Shown here: positions 42,375 through 51,485 of the stretch, in pieces
Numbering within the stretch: the stretch's first letter is position 1
Layout: every line of letters starts with the position of its first letter
Source: Falsiroseomonas bella
GTDB taxonomy: Bacteria; Pseudomonadota; Alphaproteobacteria; Acetobacterales; Acetobacteraceae
DNA length: 64,000 nucleotides
Assembly: GCF_003173615.1 (NCBI RefSeq)
Contig: NZ_QGNA01000002.1
Location: forward strand, 434,001-498,000
Direction: 5' to 3'
Made by a program: the position numbers and the translations under genes
Notes under the pieces: model-generated
The model's input: only the letters and a program-made list of their open reading frames with translations
Told to the model about the DNA's origin: nothing
Databases searched by the model: none

Positions 42375-43346
42375 TCAGCCCCCGGTGATCAGCCGCGTCG
42401 GCGCATCCGTGCCCAGCCCCACCACGTAGTGCACCAGGTGGAAGACCAGCGGCGAGACCAGCAGCAGCGAGTTGAAGCGATCGAGGATGCCGCCGTGCCC
42501 CGGCAACACCGCTCCCATGTCCTTGATGCCGATGTCGCGCTTGATCGAGGACAGCATCAGGTCGCCCGCCTGCCCCGCGACGCTCACCAGCACGCCGAGC
42601 AGCAGCAGCCAGTGCCACGCGCCCATCGGCGTGCCCGCGAACAGCACCGAGCCGAGCAGCGCCACCACGCCGCCCGTGACCACCACCGCGCCCAGCGCGC
42701 CTGAGATCGTCTTGTTCGGGCTCGTCGCCGGCAGCAGCTTTCGGCCGCCGATCAGCTTGCCGCAGGTGAAGGCGGCGCAGTCGTTCAGCGCCACCGCCGT
42801 CAGCAGCAGCAGCACCAGCGGGCGGTAGTTCGCATCGTTGGCCATGAAGCCGAGATGCGCGAGGCCGGCGCCGAACAGCATGTACCCCAGCACCGCGAGC
42901 CCCACGCGCTGCACATAGCCCTGCGGCCGGTCGAGCGGGATGGAGGCCACCGCCAGCACGCAGACCGTCAGCGGGAACAGCGCGACGAAGAAGCCATACC
43001 AGTTGTCGAGCGCCGCGAAATTCACCGCGACGATGCCGAGCGCAACGACGGCGGACAGCACGCGCTCCCGGAACAGCCCCGTCGCGCGGGCGTATTCGCG
43101 GTAGCCGAGCAGGCCGAGCAGCGTCACCGCGCCGATGGTCCAGGCGCGCCCAGCCAGCACCGGGCCGATCATCAGCGGCAGCAGCACGCACCAGGACCCG
43201 AAGCGCAGCCACAGCTCGCGCCGGAATTCCGGCTTCGCACGCCCGCTGGCCGAAAGCCAGCCGATGGCCGCCGCGGCCAGCGCCAGCACCGCGCCGGTGG
43301 CCGAGACGATCCAGATGGTGACGGGATGGGCGAAGGCGGCGGTCAT
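42375..43346 (-). CDS. Phosphatidate cytidylyltransferase-like protein (CdsA/YnbB type)
   Basis: 323 residues, about eight membrane helices. C-terminal CDS signature present: SSIKRDIGIKDMGAVLPGHG then GGILDRFNSLL. In canonical CdsA the final motif residue is Asp (LDRxD); here it is Asn (about residue 292). GKLIGGRKLLPATSPNKTISG matches the S-P-x-K-T segment. Predicted to make a CDP-activated lipid or related alcohol. The overall pattern recalls E. coli YnbB more than housekeeping CdsA. Its start overlaps the stop of the upstream phosphatidyltransferase gene (ATGA). Confidence 0.85.
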   Translation of the reverse strand: MTAAFAHPVTIWIVSATGAVLALAAAAIGWLSASGRAKPEFRRELWLRFGSWCVLLPLMIGPVLAGRAWTIGAVTLLGLLGYREYARATGLFRERVLSAVVALGIVAVNFAALDNWYGFFVALFPLTVCVLAVASIPLDRPQGYVQRVGLAVLGYMLFGAGLAHLGFMANDANYRPLVLLLLTAVALNDCAAFTCGKLIGGRKLLPATSPNKTISGALGAVVVTGGVVALLGSVLFAGTPMGAWHWLLLLGVLVSVAGQAGDLMLSSIKRDIGIKDMGAVLPGHGGILDRFNSLLLVSPLVFHLVHYVVGLGTDAPTRLITGG

Positions 43347-43984
43347 CGCGTGGCGCTCCGCAGGAAGGTCCAGGCGCCGGCGAGGCGCCGCCAGGTGGTG
43401 GCCAGCGACAGCGCCAGGATGACCCACAGCGCGAGGGCGGGCAGCGGGGCCGTCCAGGCGAAGGGCAGCAGCGCGCAGGCGACGCCCAGGGCGGTGACCA
43501 GCGCCATGCGGTGCTGCTTCGCCATCGGTCCGCGGAAGTCGCTCGGCGCGCCGGCGGCCTTGCCGACCGCCCGGACGTAAGCCGTGCTCATGGCCGCCAG
43601 CGCGGCGGCAAGTCCGAGCGCCGGGCTGCCCGCCGCGACGCCGAGCCCCAGCAGCACCGCCGTGTCGGAAACCCGGTCCGGCACCTCGTTGAACAGCTCC
43701 CCGGCCGGTGAGGCGATGCCGCGCCCGATCGCCACCATGCCGTCCAGCAGGTTCGCGGCGAGGCGAAGCTGGACCAGCAGCGCGCCGAGCAACCAGAGCG
43801 GCAGCGCCGCATCCGGCCACCAGCCCGTGCCGGCGACGCACAGCCCCGCGCCGAGCCCGGCCGCCATGCCCGCCAGCGAAATCCCGTCCGCAGAGGCGCC
43901 GCGCGCCACCAGCAAGGCGGCAATGCGCCCGGTTATCCGAAGGTCACGCGCCGCGATCGGGCGCCTGTCTGCTGTGCTGGCCAT
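43343..43984 (-). CDS. CDP-alcohol phosphatidyltransferase family protein (YnbA-like, divergent motif)
   Basis: 213 residues, several membrane helices. The CDP-alcohol motif D1xxD2GxxAR(x8)GxxxD3xxxD4 is recognisable but altered: N78-LLDG-MVA-I86 ... G95-ELF-N99-EVP-D103. D1 and D3, both metal/substrate residues in characterised enzymes, are Asn, and the Arg is Ile. From memory, E. coli YnbA has Asn at the same two positions. This points to a separate, uncharacterised branch rather than PgsA or PssA. First gene of the lipid operon. Confidence 0.82.
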   Translation of the reverse strand: MASTADRRPIAARDLRITGRIAALLVARGASADGISLAGMAAGLGAGLCVAGTGWWPDAALPLWLLGALLVQLRLAANLLDGMVAIGRGIASPAGELFNEVPDRVSDTAVLLGLGVAAGSPALGLAAALAAMSTAYVRAVGKAAGAPSDFRGPMAKQHRMALVTALGVACALLPFAWTAPLPALALWVILALSLATTWRRLAGAWTFLRSATR

Positions 43985-44165
43985 GCGGTCCTCGTTTCCG
44001 GGTGGAGGATCGCATGGGTCTGTGCGGGCAGTGTGTCGCCCCGCTGCGCGCCGTGTTGCATCCGTTGCGCGACGCAGCCCCTGCGCGAAAAGGGCGCCGC
44101 CCTGAGGCACCGCCCTGTCGTGGCTGCCGCGATCAGGCGCGGCGGTGATCCGCTGGTCCTGACAC

Positions 44166-44201
44166 GAAAAGGCGCCGTCCCGGCCATGCCGGGCGGCGCC
44201 T
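44166..44201 (-). terminator. Rho-independent terminator after grxD
   Basis: On the minus strand: AGGCGCCG-CCCGGC-ATG-GCCGGG-A-CGGCGCCT followed directly by TTTTCG; 14-bp stem with a single bulge. It ends the purL-bolA-grxD transcript. The rest of 43985-44251 shows no gene. Confidence 0.8.
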
Positions 44202-44251
44202 CCACGCAACGCGAAAAGAGGGCCGGCGCCGTTTCGGGCGGCGGCGCGGGA

Positions 44252-44587
44252 TCAGGCGGTCTTCGCCGCCACGCCCTTCTCCTCCATCAGGCTCTGCAAC
44301 TCGCCCGACTGGAACATCTCCATGACGATGTCGCAGCCGCCGACGAACTCGCCCTTCACGTAGAGCTGCGGGATGGTCGGCCAGTTGGTGAAGCTCTTGA
44401 TGCCCTCGCGAAGCTCCATGTCCTCGAGCACGTTCACGCCCTTGAAGGGCACGCCCACGTGGGAAAGGATCTGCACGACGCGGGCGCTGAACCCGCACTG
44501 CGGGAACACCGGCGTACCCTTCATGTAGAGCACCACCGGGTTCTCGGTGATCTCCGCCTGGATGCGGCTGTGGACGGTGTCGGTCAT
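44252..44587 (-). CDS. grxD: Monothiol glutaredoxin, Grx4 family
   Basis: 111 residues. [20 protein letters not shown] with the CGFS active site, then [20 protein letters not shown] (glutathione and [2Fe-2S] contacts). Carries a shared iron-sulfur cluster with BolA and delivers it or signals iron status. The bolA gene is directly upstream on the same strand, an established functional pair. Part of the tail of the purine operon. Confidence 0.96.
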   Translation of the reverse strand: MTDTVHSRIQAEITENPVVLYMKGTPVFPQCGFSARVVQILSHVGVPFKGVNVLEDMELREGIKSFTNWPTIPQLYVKGEFVGGCDIVMEMFQSGELQSLMEEKGVAAKTA

Positions 44588-44613
44588 CCTGTCGGTATCC
44601 TTTACGGCCTGGT

Positions 44614-44847
44614 TCAGTCGGGCGCCGAGGTCTGCAGGGCCAGGGCGTGCAACTGCCCGCCCATGCGCCCCTGCAGCGCGGCATAAACGATCTGGTGCTG
44701 CTTGACGCGCGAGATGCCCTTGAAGGCCGAGGACACGACCTTCGCGGCGTAATGGTCGCCGTCGCCGGCCAAATCCTCGATGGTGACCTGCGCATCGGGC
44801 AGGGCCGACTTGATCAGCGCCTCGATCTCGGCGGCGTTCATCGCCAT
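44614..44847 (-). CDS. bolA: BolA family protein
   Basis: 77 residues. BolA fold: [40 protein letters not shown] and [20 protein letters not shown], with the conserved C-terminal His that can help ligate a [2Fe-2S] cluster with a CGFS glutaredoxin. Start overlaps the purL stop by one base (TGATG); grxD begins 26 bp later. An ATG two codons downstream is also possible. Confidence 0.94.
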   Translation of the reverse strand: MAMNAAEIEALIKSALPDAQVTIEDLAGDGDHYAAKVVSSAFKGISRVKQHQIVYAALQGRMGGQLHALALQTSAPD

Positions 44848-47057
44848 CAGCCAACAGCCTCCATCAGCGCGGGCAGCGTCGATTCGTGGGCGACCCGCAA
44901 GGTCGCCACCGATATGGAGGAGCCGGCGCCGAGAACCAAGTCCCCGCCGCCGCTGCGCCCGAGCCGAGCCGCCGACACGCCGGCGGCGGCGGCCGCGGCC
45001 AGGATGGGGCCGGCATCGGCCACCGCGAGCACATAGCGGCCCTGGTCCTCGCCGAACCAGAAGGCATGGGCGGGCATGCCGGCCGGCGCCTCCAGCGTCG
45101 CGCCGACGCCGCCCCCCATGGCCATCTCCGCCACTGCCACCAGCAATCCGCCATCGGCCACGTCGTGGCAGGCGGCGACCGTCCCACCGAGGATCTGCGC
45201 CCGCACGAAGTCGCCGTTGCGCCGTTCGGCCGCGAGGTCCACGGGCGGCGGCGCGCCCTCCTCACGCCCCGCGATCTCACGTAGCCAGAGCGACTGGCCG
45301 AGCCAGCCGCGCGTGTCCCCGATCACCACCAGGTCGAGCCCCGGCTCCAGAGCGAGACCCACCGCCTGTGCCGCATCCTCCAGCACGCCGACGCCGCCGA
45401 TGGCCGGCGTCGGCAGGATCGCGGCGCCGTTGGTCTCGTTGTAGAGTGAGACATTGCCGCTCACGACGGGGAAGTCGAGCGCGGTGCAGGCGGCCGCCAT
45501 GCCGCGCACCGCGGCGGCGAACTGGCCCATGATCTCGGGTTTCTCGGGGTTGCCGAAATTCATGTTGTCGGTGATCGCGAGCGGCCTGGCGCCCACGGCG
45601 GTCAGGTTGCGCCAGGCCTCGGCGACGGCCTGCTTCCCGCCCTCTTCCGGGTCGGCCAGGCAGTAGCGCGGCGTGCAGTCCGTGGTCATGGCGAGGCCGC
45701 GCTTCAGCCCCTCGAGCTTCACCACCGCCGCATCCGCGCCGCCCGGGCGCTGCACGGTCTGTCCGCCAACCGTGCTGTCATACTGGTCCCAGATCCAGCG
45801 CCGCGAGCAGAGATCGAGGCTGCCGACGAGCGTCTGCAGCGCCGCTGTGATGCCCACGGGATCGGCGATCGTCGTCGCATCCAGCACAGGCTGCCTCGGC
45901 GTCTCGGCCGTCGGGCGGCGATACAGCGGCGCCTCCGATTCCAGCGGCGCGAGCGGGATGTCGGCCTCGATGGCGCCCTTGTGGCGGATGACGATGCGGC
46001 CGGTGTCGGTCAGGTGGCCGATGACGGCGAAATCGAGCTCCCATTTGCGGAAGATCGCCTCGGCCTCGGCCTCGCGACCGGGCTTGAGGATCATCAGCAT
46101 CCGTTCCTGGGATTCGGACAGCATCATCTCATAGGCGGTCATGCCGATCTCGCGCTGCGGCACGTTGTCCAGCGCGAGCTCGATGCCGACGCCGCCCTTG
46201 CCCGCCATCTCGACGGAGGAACTCGTCAGCCCCGCTGCGCCCATGTCCTGGATGGCGACGATCATGTCCGTCGCCATCAACTCGAGGCACGCCTCGATCA
46301 ACAGCTTTTCGACGAAGGGGTCGCCGATCTGTACGGTCGGGCGCTTCTCCTCGGCGTCCGCGCTGAACTCGGCGCTGGCCATGGTTGCGCCGTGTATGCC
46401 GTCGCGCCCGGTCTTGGAGCCGACATAGACCACCGGATTCCCGATGCCCGCGGCAGCCGAAAGAAAGATACGGTCGGCCGGCGCGATGCCCACCGTCATC
46501 GCATTGACCAGCGGGTTGCCGTTGTAGGCCGGGTGGAAATTGACCTCGCCGCCCACGGTCGGCACGCCGACGCAATTGCCGTAGCCGCCGATGCCCCGCA
46601 CCACGCCATCGATGATGCGCTTCATCCGCGGCGCATCCGGCGATCCGAAGCGCAGCGCGTTGAGATTGGCGATCGGCCGCGCCCCCATGGTGAACACGTC
46701 GCGCAAAATGCCGCCGACGCCGGTGGCGGCACCCTGGTAGGGCTCGATGAAGCTCGGGTGGTTATGGCTCTCCATCTTGAAGATGGCGGCGAGCCCGTCG
46801 CCGATGGCGATCACGCCCGCATTCTCGCCCGGCCCGTGGATTACCCAGGGCGCCTTGGTCGGCAGCGTGCGGAGCCAGACGCGGCTCGACTTGTAGGAGC
46901 AGTGCTCCGACCACATCACGCTGAAGATCCCGAGCTCGGTCAACGACGGCGTGCGGCCGAGAATGGCCAGCACCCTGTCGTATTCATCGCCCTTAAGGCC
47001 GAACTCGGCCGAAAGCTTTCGGGCGCGGGCGGGATCGAGCGGGGCGGGCAGGGACAT
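44847..47057 (-). CDS. purL: Phosphoribosylformylglycinamidine synthase subunit PurL
   Basis: 736 residues: the small PurL type that needs PurS and PurQ. Converts FGAR to FGAM with ATP and ammonia from PurQ. Seen: [56 protein letters not shown] (ATP/Mg site), [18 protein letters not shown], and second-half [23 protein letters not shown]. Gene order on this strand is purC-purS-(small ORF)-purQ-(gap with an opposite-strand gene)-purL-bolA-grxD. Confidence 0.97.
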   Translation of the reverse strand: MSLPAPLDPARARKLSAEFGLKGDEYDRVLAILGRTPSLTELGIFSVMWSEHCSYKSSRVWLRTLPTKAPWVIHGPGENAGVIAIGDGLAAIFKMESHNHPSFIEPYQGAATGVGGILRDVFTMGARPIANLNALRFGSPDAPRMKRIIDGVVRGIGGYGNCVGVPTVGGEVNFHPAYNGNPLVNAMTVGIAPADRIFLSAAAGIGNPVVYVGSKTGRDGIHGATMASAEFSADAEEKRPTVQIGDPFVEKLLIEACLELMATDMIVAIQDMGAAGLTSSSVEMAGKGGVGIELALDNVPQREIGMTAYEMMLSESQERMLMILKPGREAEAEAIFRKWELDFAVIGHLTDTGRIVIRHKGAIEADIPLAPLESEAPLYRRPTAETPRQPVLDATTIADPVGITAALQTLVGSLDLCSRRWIWDQYDSTVGGQTVQRPGGADAAVVKLEGLKRGLAMTTDCTPRYCLADPEEGGKQAVAEAWRNLTAVGARPLAITDNMNFGNPEKPEIMGQFAAAVRGMAAACTALDFPVVSGNVSLYNETNGAAILPTPAIGGVGVLEDAAQAVGLALEPGLDLVVIGDTRGWLGQSLWLREIAGREEGAPPPVDLAAERRNGDFVRAQILGGTVAACHDVADGGLLVAVAEMAMGGGVGATLEAPAGMPAHAFWFGEDQGRYVLAVADAGPILAAAAAAGVSAARLGRSGGGDLVLGAGSSISVATLRVAHESTLPALMEAVG

Positions 47058-47170
47058 GGCCGCGTTCTCCCGGCTCCGCCCGGCCTTGTCCAGTGCGTTG
47101 AGGGCGCGGCAGCCGCAACCGCCACGCTACCCGGCACGTTCTGCAGGAGCATCCGGAAGAGGACCGCTCC

Positions 47171-47719
47171 ATGCCCCGGCCCCTCCATCTCCTGGGCCTC
47201 GCCGCGCTGGCCGCCACCCTGGCCGGAGGCGCGCTCGCCCAGACGAACCCGCCGCTCGCCTTCGTCCAGCCGCTTTCGGAGGAAGCGACCCAGGCGGTGC
47301 AGCGCAAGCTGCGCGAGGCAGGGGTGTATCGCGGCGGCACGGACGGCATCTGGGGGCCGGAGAGCCAAGCCGCGCTCGACCGGTTCCAGCAGGCGCGCGG
47401 GCTTGCCGTGACCGGCGGCGTCAACCTCGCCACCGCCCAGGCCCTCGGGCTCGCTGTACCGGACCTGCTGCCCGGCGGGCGACCGGCCGCGGCGCCCATC
47501 GGCGGCCTCAGCGACCGCGCGGTGCGCAACATCCAGCAGCGTCTGAAGGCGCTGGGCTTCTACGACGGTGCGCTTGACGCTCTCTGGGGCGCCGGCACGC
47601 AGGAGGCGCTGCAGCGGTTCCAGCGCGGGCGTGCCCTGGAAGCGACCGGCCAGATCAATCCGGCCACGGCCCAGGCTCTCGGACTGAACCCCAACAACCT
47701 GGAGGAGCCGCCGCGCTAG
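47171..47719 (+). CDS. Secreted peptidoglycan-binding (PG_binding_1) protein
   Basis: 182 residues. Signal peptide ([16 protein letters not shown]) and two PG_binding_1 repeats: [20 protein letters not shown] ... [11 protein letters not shown] and [20 protein letters not shown] ... [12 protein letters not shown]. Binds peptidoglycan; no catalytic domain seen. Inserted on the opposite strand between purQ and purL; its stop overlaps the purQ stop by 4 bases (CTAG). Confidence 0.9.
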   Translation: MPRPLHLLGLAALAATLAGGALAQTNPPLAFVQPLSEEATQAVQRKLREAGVYRGGTDGIWGPESQAALDRFQQARGLAVTGGVNLATAQALGLAVPDLLPGGRPAAAPIGGLSDRAVRNIQQRLKALGFYDGALDALWGAGTQEALQRFQRGRALEATGQINPATAQALGLNPNNLEEPPR

Positions 47720-48414
47720 GCCGCGGCCAGGCTGTCCACCAGGGAGGTGAACATCGGCAGCCCGTCCGTGCCGCCCATCAGCGGGTCCACCAGATCCTCC
47801 GGATGCGGCATCAGCCCGCAGACACGGAGGTTGGGCGACACGATGCCGGCGATGTTGTCGCGCGCGCCGTTGCGGTTCGCGGCGTCCGTCAGCGTCCCCT
47901 CCGGCGTGCAGTAGCGGAAGGCGACCAGGTTCTCGGCGACCAGCCGTGCATGGGTTTCGTCGTCGCAGAAGAAATTGCCGTCGCCATGCGCCATCGGCGC
48001 GCGGAACACCGCGCCCTGCTGCCAATGCGCGGTGTAGGGCGTGCCTGCGCGCTCGACGCGCATGTGGCAGTCCATCGAGAGGAAGCGAAGCGAGGCGTTC
48101 CGCAGCAGCGCGCCCGGCAGCAGCCCGGCCTCGCACAGGATCTGGAAGCCGTTGCAGACGCCGAGCACATGCCCGCCCTTGGCCGCGAAGCCCGCGACCT
48201 CGCGCATGATGGGCGACTGCGCCGCCATCGCGCCGCAACGGAGGTAATCGCCATAGGAGAAGCCGCCCGGCAGCACGACCAGGTCGGTGCCCGCCGGCAG
48301 CGCCGTCTCGCGGTGGAACAGCATCACCGGCTTGCGCCCCGTCGCGCGTTCCAGCGCGATCGCCATGTCGCGCTCGCGGTTCGTGCCGGGGAAGACGACG
48401 ACGACGGCCTTCAT
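47716..48414 (-). CDS. purQ: Phosphoribosylformylglycinamidine synthase subunit PurQ
   Basis: 232 residues. Class I glutamine amidotransferase: [33 protein letters not shown], nucleophile in [18 protein letters not shown], and catalytic His-Glu in [12 protein letters not shown]. Supplies ammonia to PurL. The gene precedes purL but is separated from it by the opposite-strand peptidoglycan-binding gene. Confidence 0.97.
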   Translation of the reverse strand: MKAVVVVFPGTNRERDMAIALERATGRKPVMLFHRETALPAGTDLVVLPGGFSYGDYLRCGAMAAQSPIMREVAGFAAKGGHVLGVCNGFQILCEAGLLPGALLRNASLRFLSMDCHMRVERAGTPYTAHWQQGAVFRAPMAHGDGNFFCDDETHARLVAENLVAFRYCTPEGTLTDAANRNGARDNIAGIVSPNLRVCGLMPHPEDLVDPLMGGTDGLPMFTSLVDSLAAA

Positions 48415-48418
48415 GGCG

Positions 48419-48649
48419 CTACTCCATCCACACCCGCAGCCAATGCAACCCGCCGAGCACCACCAGCGTCGCCACGACGGCCAGCGCCGCCGCGGTAACC
48501 CAGCGGTCCAGTCCCTTCTTGCCGCGCCCTATCAGCCCTAGCCGCCGCTGCTGCGCCGCGACCTGCGGCATGCGCTGCTCGCGCCAGCGCAGCCCCATCG
48601 CGATCAGCACCGTGAGGACGACGACGATGAGGACGGAGGCCTTCACCAT
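48419..48649 (-). CDS. Small two-helix membrane protein in the purine operon
   Basis: 76 residues: helix 1 [18 protein letters not shown], a basic loop [20 protein letters not shown] ending GRGKKG, and helix 2 [20 protein letters not shown]. No recognised family. Lies between purS and purQ, 6 bp from purS and 4 bp from purQ, so it is co-transcribed with purine synthesis genes. Role unknown. Confidence 0.7.
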   Translation of the reverse strand: MVKASVLIVVVLTVLIAMGLRWREQRMPQVAAQQRRLGLIGRGKKGLDRWVTAAALAVVATLVVLGGLHWLRVWME

Positions 48650-48655
48650 CGCGGG

Positions 48656-48895
48656 TCAGAGCACCTCGACCCGGAAGCTCTCGATCACCGTGTTGGCCAG
48701 CAGCCGCCGCGCCATCTCCTCGGCCGCAGCCTTGGCCTTTGCGGCGTCGGTCTCTGCGAGCTCGAGCTCGATCACCTTGCCCGCGCGCACCTCGCCGACG
48801 CCGGCGAAGCCGAGGCCCTCCAGCGCATGGCCGATCGCCTTGCCCTGGGGATCCAGCACGCCGGCCTTGGGCATCACGTAAACGCGCGCCTTCAC
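48656..48895 (-). CDS. purS: Phosphoribosylformylglycinamidine synthase subunit PurS
   Basis: 79 residues, normal length. [20 protein letters not shown] and [20 protein letters not shown] with C-terminal [15 protein letters not shown] match PurS, which bridges PurL and PurQ. GTG start overlaps the purC stop (GTGA). Confidence 0.95.
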   Translation of the reverse strand: MKARVYVMPKAGVLDPQGKAIGHALEGLGFAGVGEVRAGKVIELELAETDAAKAKAAAEEMARRLLANTVIESFRVEVL

Positions 48896-49656
48896 TGCAC
48901 CGTCTCCGGCCCCTTCATGTCGCGCACGCCGGCCTCGGGCAGGATGCCGAGGCGCCGCGCCACTTCCTGGTAGCCTTCCTCGACCTTGCCGAGGTCGCGG
49001 CGGAAGCGGTCCTTGTCCATCTTCTCGCCCGTCTTGGCGTCCCACAGGCGGCAATTGTCCGGGCTGATCTCATCGGCCAGGACGATGCGCATGTCCTCGT
49101 TCTCCCACAGCCGGCCGAACTCCAGCTTGAAGTCCACCAGCGTGATGCCGACGCCGAGGAAGAGGCCCGAGAGGAAGTCGTTCACGCGCAGCGTCAGCGC
49201 GACGATGTCGTCGATGTCCTGCGTGGACGCCCAGCCGAAGCAGGTGATGTGCTCCTCGCTCACCATCGGATCGCCGAGCTGGTCGTTCTTGTAGTAGAAT
49301 TCGATGATCGAGCGCGGCAGCCGCGTGCCTTCCTGGATGCCGAGGCGCGTTGAGAGGCTGCCGGCGGCCACGTTCCGCACCACCACCTCCAGCGGGATGA
49401 TCTCCACCTCGCGGATCAGCTGCTCGCGCATGTTGAGGCGGCGGATGAAGTGGTTGGGCACGCCGATCTCGTTCAGCCGCGTCATCAGGTATTCGCTGAT
49501 GCGGTTGTTCAGCACGCCCTTGCCCGTGATGGTGCCCTTCTTCTGGGCGTTGAAGGCGGTGGCATCGTCCTTGAAATATTGCACGAGGGTGCCGGGCTCC
49601 GGACCCTCGAAGAGGATCTTCGCCTTGCCCTCATAGACCTGCCGGCGGCGCGCCAT
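48892..49656 (-). CDS. purC: Phosphoribosylaminoimidazole-succinocarboxamide synthase
   Basis: 254 residues. SAICAR synthetase motifs: [58 protein letters not shown] and [24 protein letters not shown]. First gene of the purine cluster on this strand. CAGGAG lies 10 nt upstream of the ATG. The 170-bp gap before it holds a long GC-rich imperfect hairpin (about 49680-49717) and no gene. Confidence 0.97.
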   Translation of the reverse strand: MARRRQVYEGKAKILFEGPEPGTLVQYFKDDATAFNAQKKGTITGKGVLNNRISEYLMTRLNEIGVPNHFIRRLNMREQLIREVEIIPLEVVVRNVAAGSLSTRLGIQEGTRLPRSIIEFYYKNDQLGDPMVSEEHITCFGWASTQDIDDIVALTLRVNDFLSGLFLGVGITLVDFKLEFGRLWENEDMRIVLADEISPDNCRLWDAKTGEKMDKDRFRRDLGKVEEGYQEVARRLGILPEAGVRDMKGPETVQ

Positions 49657-49826
49657 GGGTGGGGAACTCCTGTCTCTGCCGCGCGCCCGGGCCCCGGAAG
49701 CGTCCGGGCGGGCGCGCGAGGCCGCGGGGCGCGCGCCCCGGGGAAACCGCCTGGGATATAGCAGGCCCCGCACCAAGCCGCCACGCCGGGGGCGGGGAGG
49801 GGCCATGCGCGGGCTGGCCGCCCGCC

Positions 49827-50297
49827 TCAGAAGGCGTCGGCCAGGATGCTTGCCACCACGCCCGTCGCCACGGCGATCAGCACAAGCGAGGTGCCGACCA
49901 GCGCATACTCGTAGCCCGGCCGGACCGGCAGAAGGCGCAGCAGGTCCGGGGGCAGGGCTCGCCGGGCGATGCCGGGCGGCAGCGGCTTGCCCTGTGCCAG
50001 CCGGTTGCGCATCCCAGGCGGCAGGGGCTGCGCAACGAAGCCGGGATTGCCGCCGAGCCAGAGCCGGATGGTGTCGCGCTCGCCCGTGCCGAGGCTCGCC
50101 GGCGGCCCGCCGCGGCCGGCCGAGCCGCCACCCTGGCCGCGCCCGCCATTCCCCTGGCTGCCGCGCCCCGGCGGCGGCCCGCCGCCTTGCCCCTGGCCGC
50201 GTCCCTGCCCCTGTCCGCGCCCCTCGGGCTGCGCATGGGCCGCCACGGGTGCCAGAAAGAGCAAGGCCAGCAGGGACAGGCGTCGCGGGAAGGTCAC
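49827..50297 (-). CDS. CigR-like glycine-rich secreted protein
   Basis: 156 residues. Signal peptide ([18 protein letters not shown]), a long Gly/Gln/Arg low-complexity stretch, then [40 protein letters not shown] and [26 protein letters not shown]. The K-P-L-P-P-G-I-A and G-Y-E...V-G-T-x-L-V-L-I motifs match the CigR/RcnB-like group, periplasmic or membrane proteins of unclear function (CigR modulates virulence in Salmonella). GTG start overlaps the upstream NRDE gene stop (GTGA). Confidence 0.8.
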   Translation of the reverse strand: MTFPRRLSLLALLFLAPVAAHAQPEGRGQGQGRGQGQGGGPPPGRGSQGNGGRGQGGGSAGRGGPPASLGTGERDTIRLWLGGNPGFVAQPLPPGMRNRLAQGKPLPPGIARRALPPDLLRLLPVRPGYEYALVGTSLVLIAVATGVVASILADAF

Positions 50298-51037
50298 GCT
50301 CGGTTCTCCGACTCCACCGGCGCGAATCGGCCCGGCGCCGGGCGGCCGGCACTGAAATGCCAGCCGAGCGCGCCCCCGGCATCGACGGCCAGCAGGCTGC
50401 TGCACACGGTGCCGAATCCGCCCACCGGCGGCACGTTCAACGCGCCGCCGAGGCCCTCGTCGCCGAAGCCGTCATCAGCCAGCAGCGCCTCCCATCCCGC
50501 CCAGTCGCCCCGGCCCGGATCGGGCGGGGCCGCGGCGCGGAAGCGGGGCAGGTGGCGGGCGATGCGCGGACTCGAGCGGTCGTTCGGCTCATGGGCGGTG
50601 ACCATGCTGATCCCCGCGCCGAGCGGCGCCGCCTCCGGTCGGCCCTCTCCCAGGCCGCGCAGGAAAAAGGCCGAGCCGGCGTCGGCCACGACCATGTTGA
50701 AGGGGCGCCAGGCGCCACCGTCGAGCGCGGTGATTGCGGCGGCGGCAGCCTCGGCCGAGCTCTCCTCAAGGGCGAGCAGCGGCAACTCTCCCCGTGAGCG
50801 TTTGCCAGGCGCCGGCCCCAGGCTGCCGGGGCGGTTCAGCACCGCGGCGATCACGCCGCGCCGCGCCGCCATCCAGGTGCCGCCGCCCATGCGGTCGAGG
50901 CCCCCGACCAGGCCCGGATGCCCGGGCCAGTGCGCCGCCGGCGGGTCCCAGGGGCGGTCGAGGCGCTCGTCGCGGTTGGCGCCCAGGATCAGCGGCCAGG
51001 CGTGGCCGGGCCGGCGCAGCAGGATCACGGTGCACAT
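50294..51037 (-). CDS. NRDE (TANGO2-like) family protein
   Basis: 247 residues. Begins [20 protein letters not shown] with ANRDE, the family hallmark, then [30 protein letters not shown] and C-terminal [17 protein letters not shown]. An Ntn-hydrolase-like fold with Cys2 possibly exposed; biochemical role in bacteria unknown (heme handling has been proposed for the eukaryotic relatives). Coupled to the CigR-like gene. Confidence 0.92.
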   Translation of the reverse strand: MCTVILLRRPGHAWPLILGANRDERLDRPWDPPAAHWPGHPGLVGGLDRMGGGTWMAARRGVIAAVLNRPGSLGPAPGKRSRGELPLLALEESSAEAAAAAITALDGGAWRPFNMVVADAGSAFFLRGLGEGRPEAAPLGAGISMVTAHEPNDRSSPRIARHLPRFRAAAPPDPGRGDWAGWEALLADDGFGDEGLGGALNVPPVGGFGTVCSSLLAVDAGGALGWHFSAGRPAPGRFAPVESENRA

Positions 51038-51082
51038 GCGCCGATCCTGCCAGCGTCAGGCCGCGGCGGAAGCCCCGGCGCC

Positions 51083-51397
51083 TCAGAACCGGAAGTACAA
51101 TCCCACCCCCGGCGGCGGAGGCGGCGGCGGGTAGTAGTAGCGCGGCGGCGGGTAATAGACGCGCGGTGGCGGGTAGTAGGCCCGCGGTGGCGGCGCGTAC
51201 CAGCCATAGGCAGGCGGAGGGCCGCGCCAGCGGCGCGCGGGCGGTCCGGGCACCCAGCGCGGCGCCGGGTCCACCCAGTAGCCATGCGCCGGGCGGGCAT
51301 CGCGGCCCTTCCGGCCATCGGCCATCGCCGGCGCGGCTACGCCAAGCGCCATGGCGCCGGTCGCGGCGAGCAGCAGCAGCCTCCTCAGGAACGGCAT
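51083..51397 (-). CDS. Secreted Pro/Tyr-rich repeat protein (paralogue 2)
   Basis: 104 residues. Signal peptide (RRLLLLAATGAMALGVAAPA), a charged segment, then YGWYAPPPRAYYPPPRVYYP and further PPP/YYY repeats, ending GVGLYFRF. The terminal aromatic Phe after alternating hydrophobic residues resembles an outer-membrane insertion signal, though no barrel is visible. Shares its repeat unit with the protein at 33504 but lacks that protein's glycine helix. Confidence 0.65.
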   Translation of the reverse strand: MPFLRRLLLLAATGAMALGVAAPAMADGRKGRDARPAHGYWVDPAPRWVPGPPARRWRGPPPAYGWYAPPPRAYYPPPRVYYPPPRYYYPPPPPPPGVGLYFRF

Positions 51398-51485
51398 CGC
51401 GGCGCTTCTCCTCCTCGAGGCCGGACCATGCGCGTCAGCCATGGCGAGAGCGGGGCAGCGACGCCGCATCGCTGCCACGTGCCGG

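Noticed and set aside
43985..44165. Possible small gene upstream of the lipid operon
   Set aside because: Open frames here are extensions of the phosphatidyltransferase frame or lack ribosome sites; the region more likely holds the operon's promoter.
49680..49717. Terminator between the CigR-like gene and purC
   Set aside because: A GC-rich imperfect hairpin is there, but with a bulge and no T-run, in a region so GC-rich that pairing is expected by chance.
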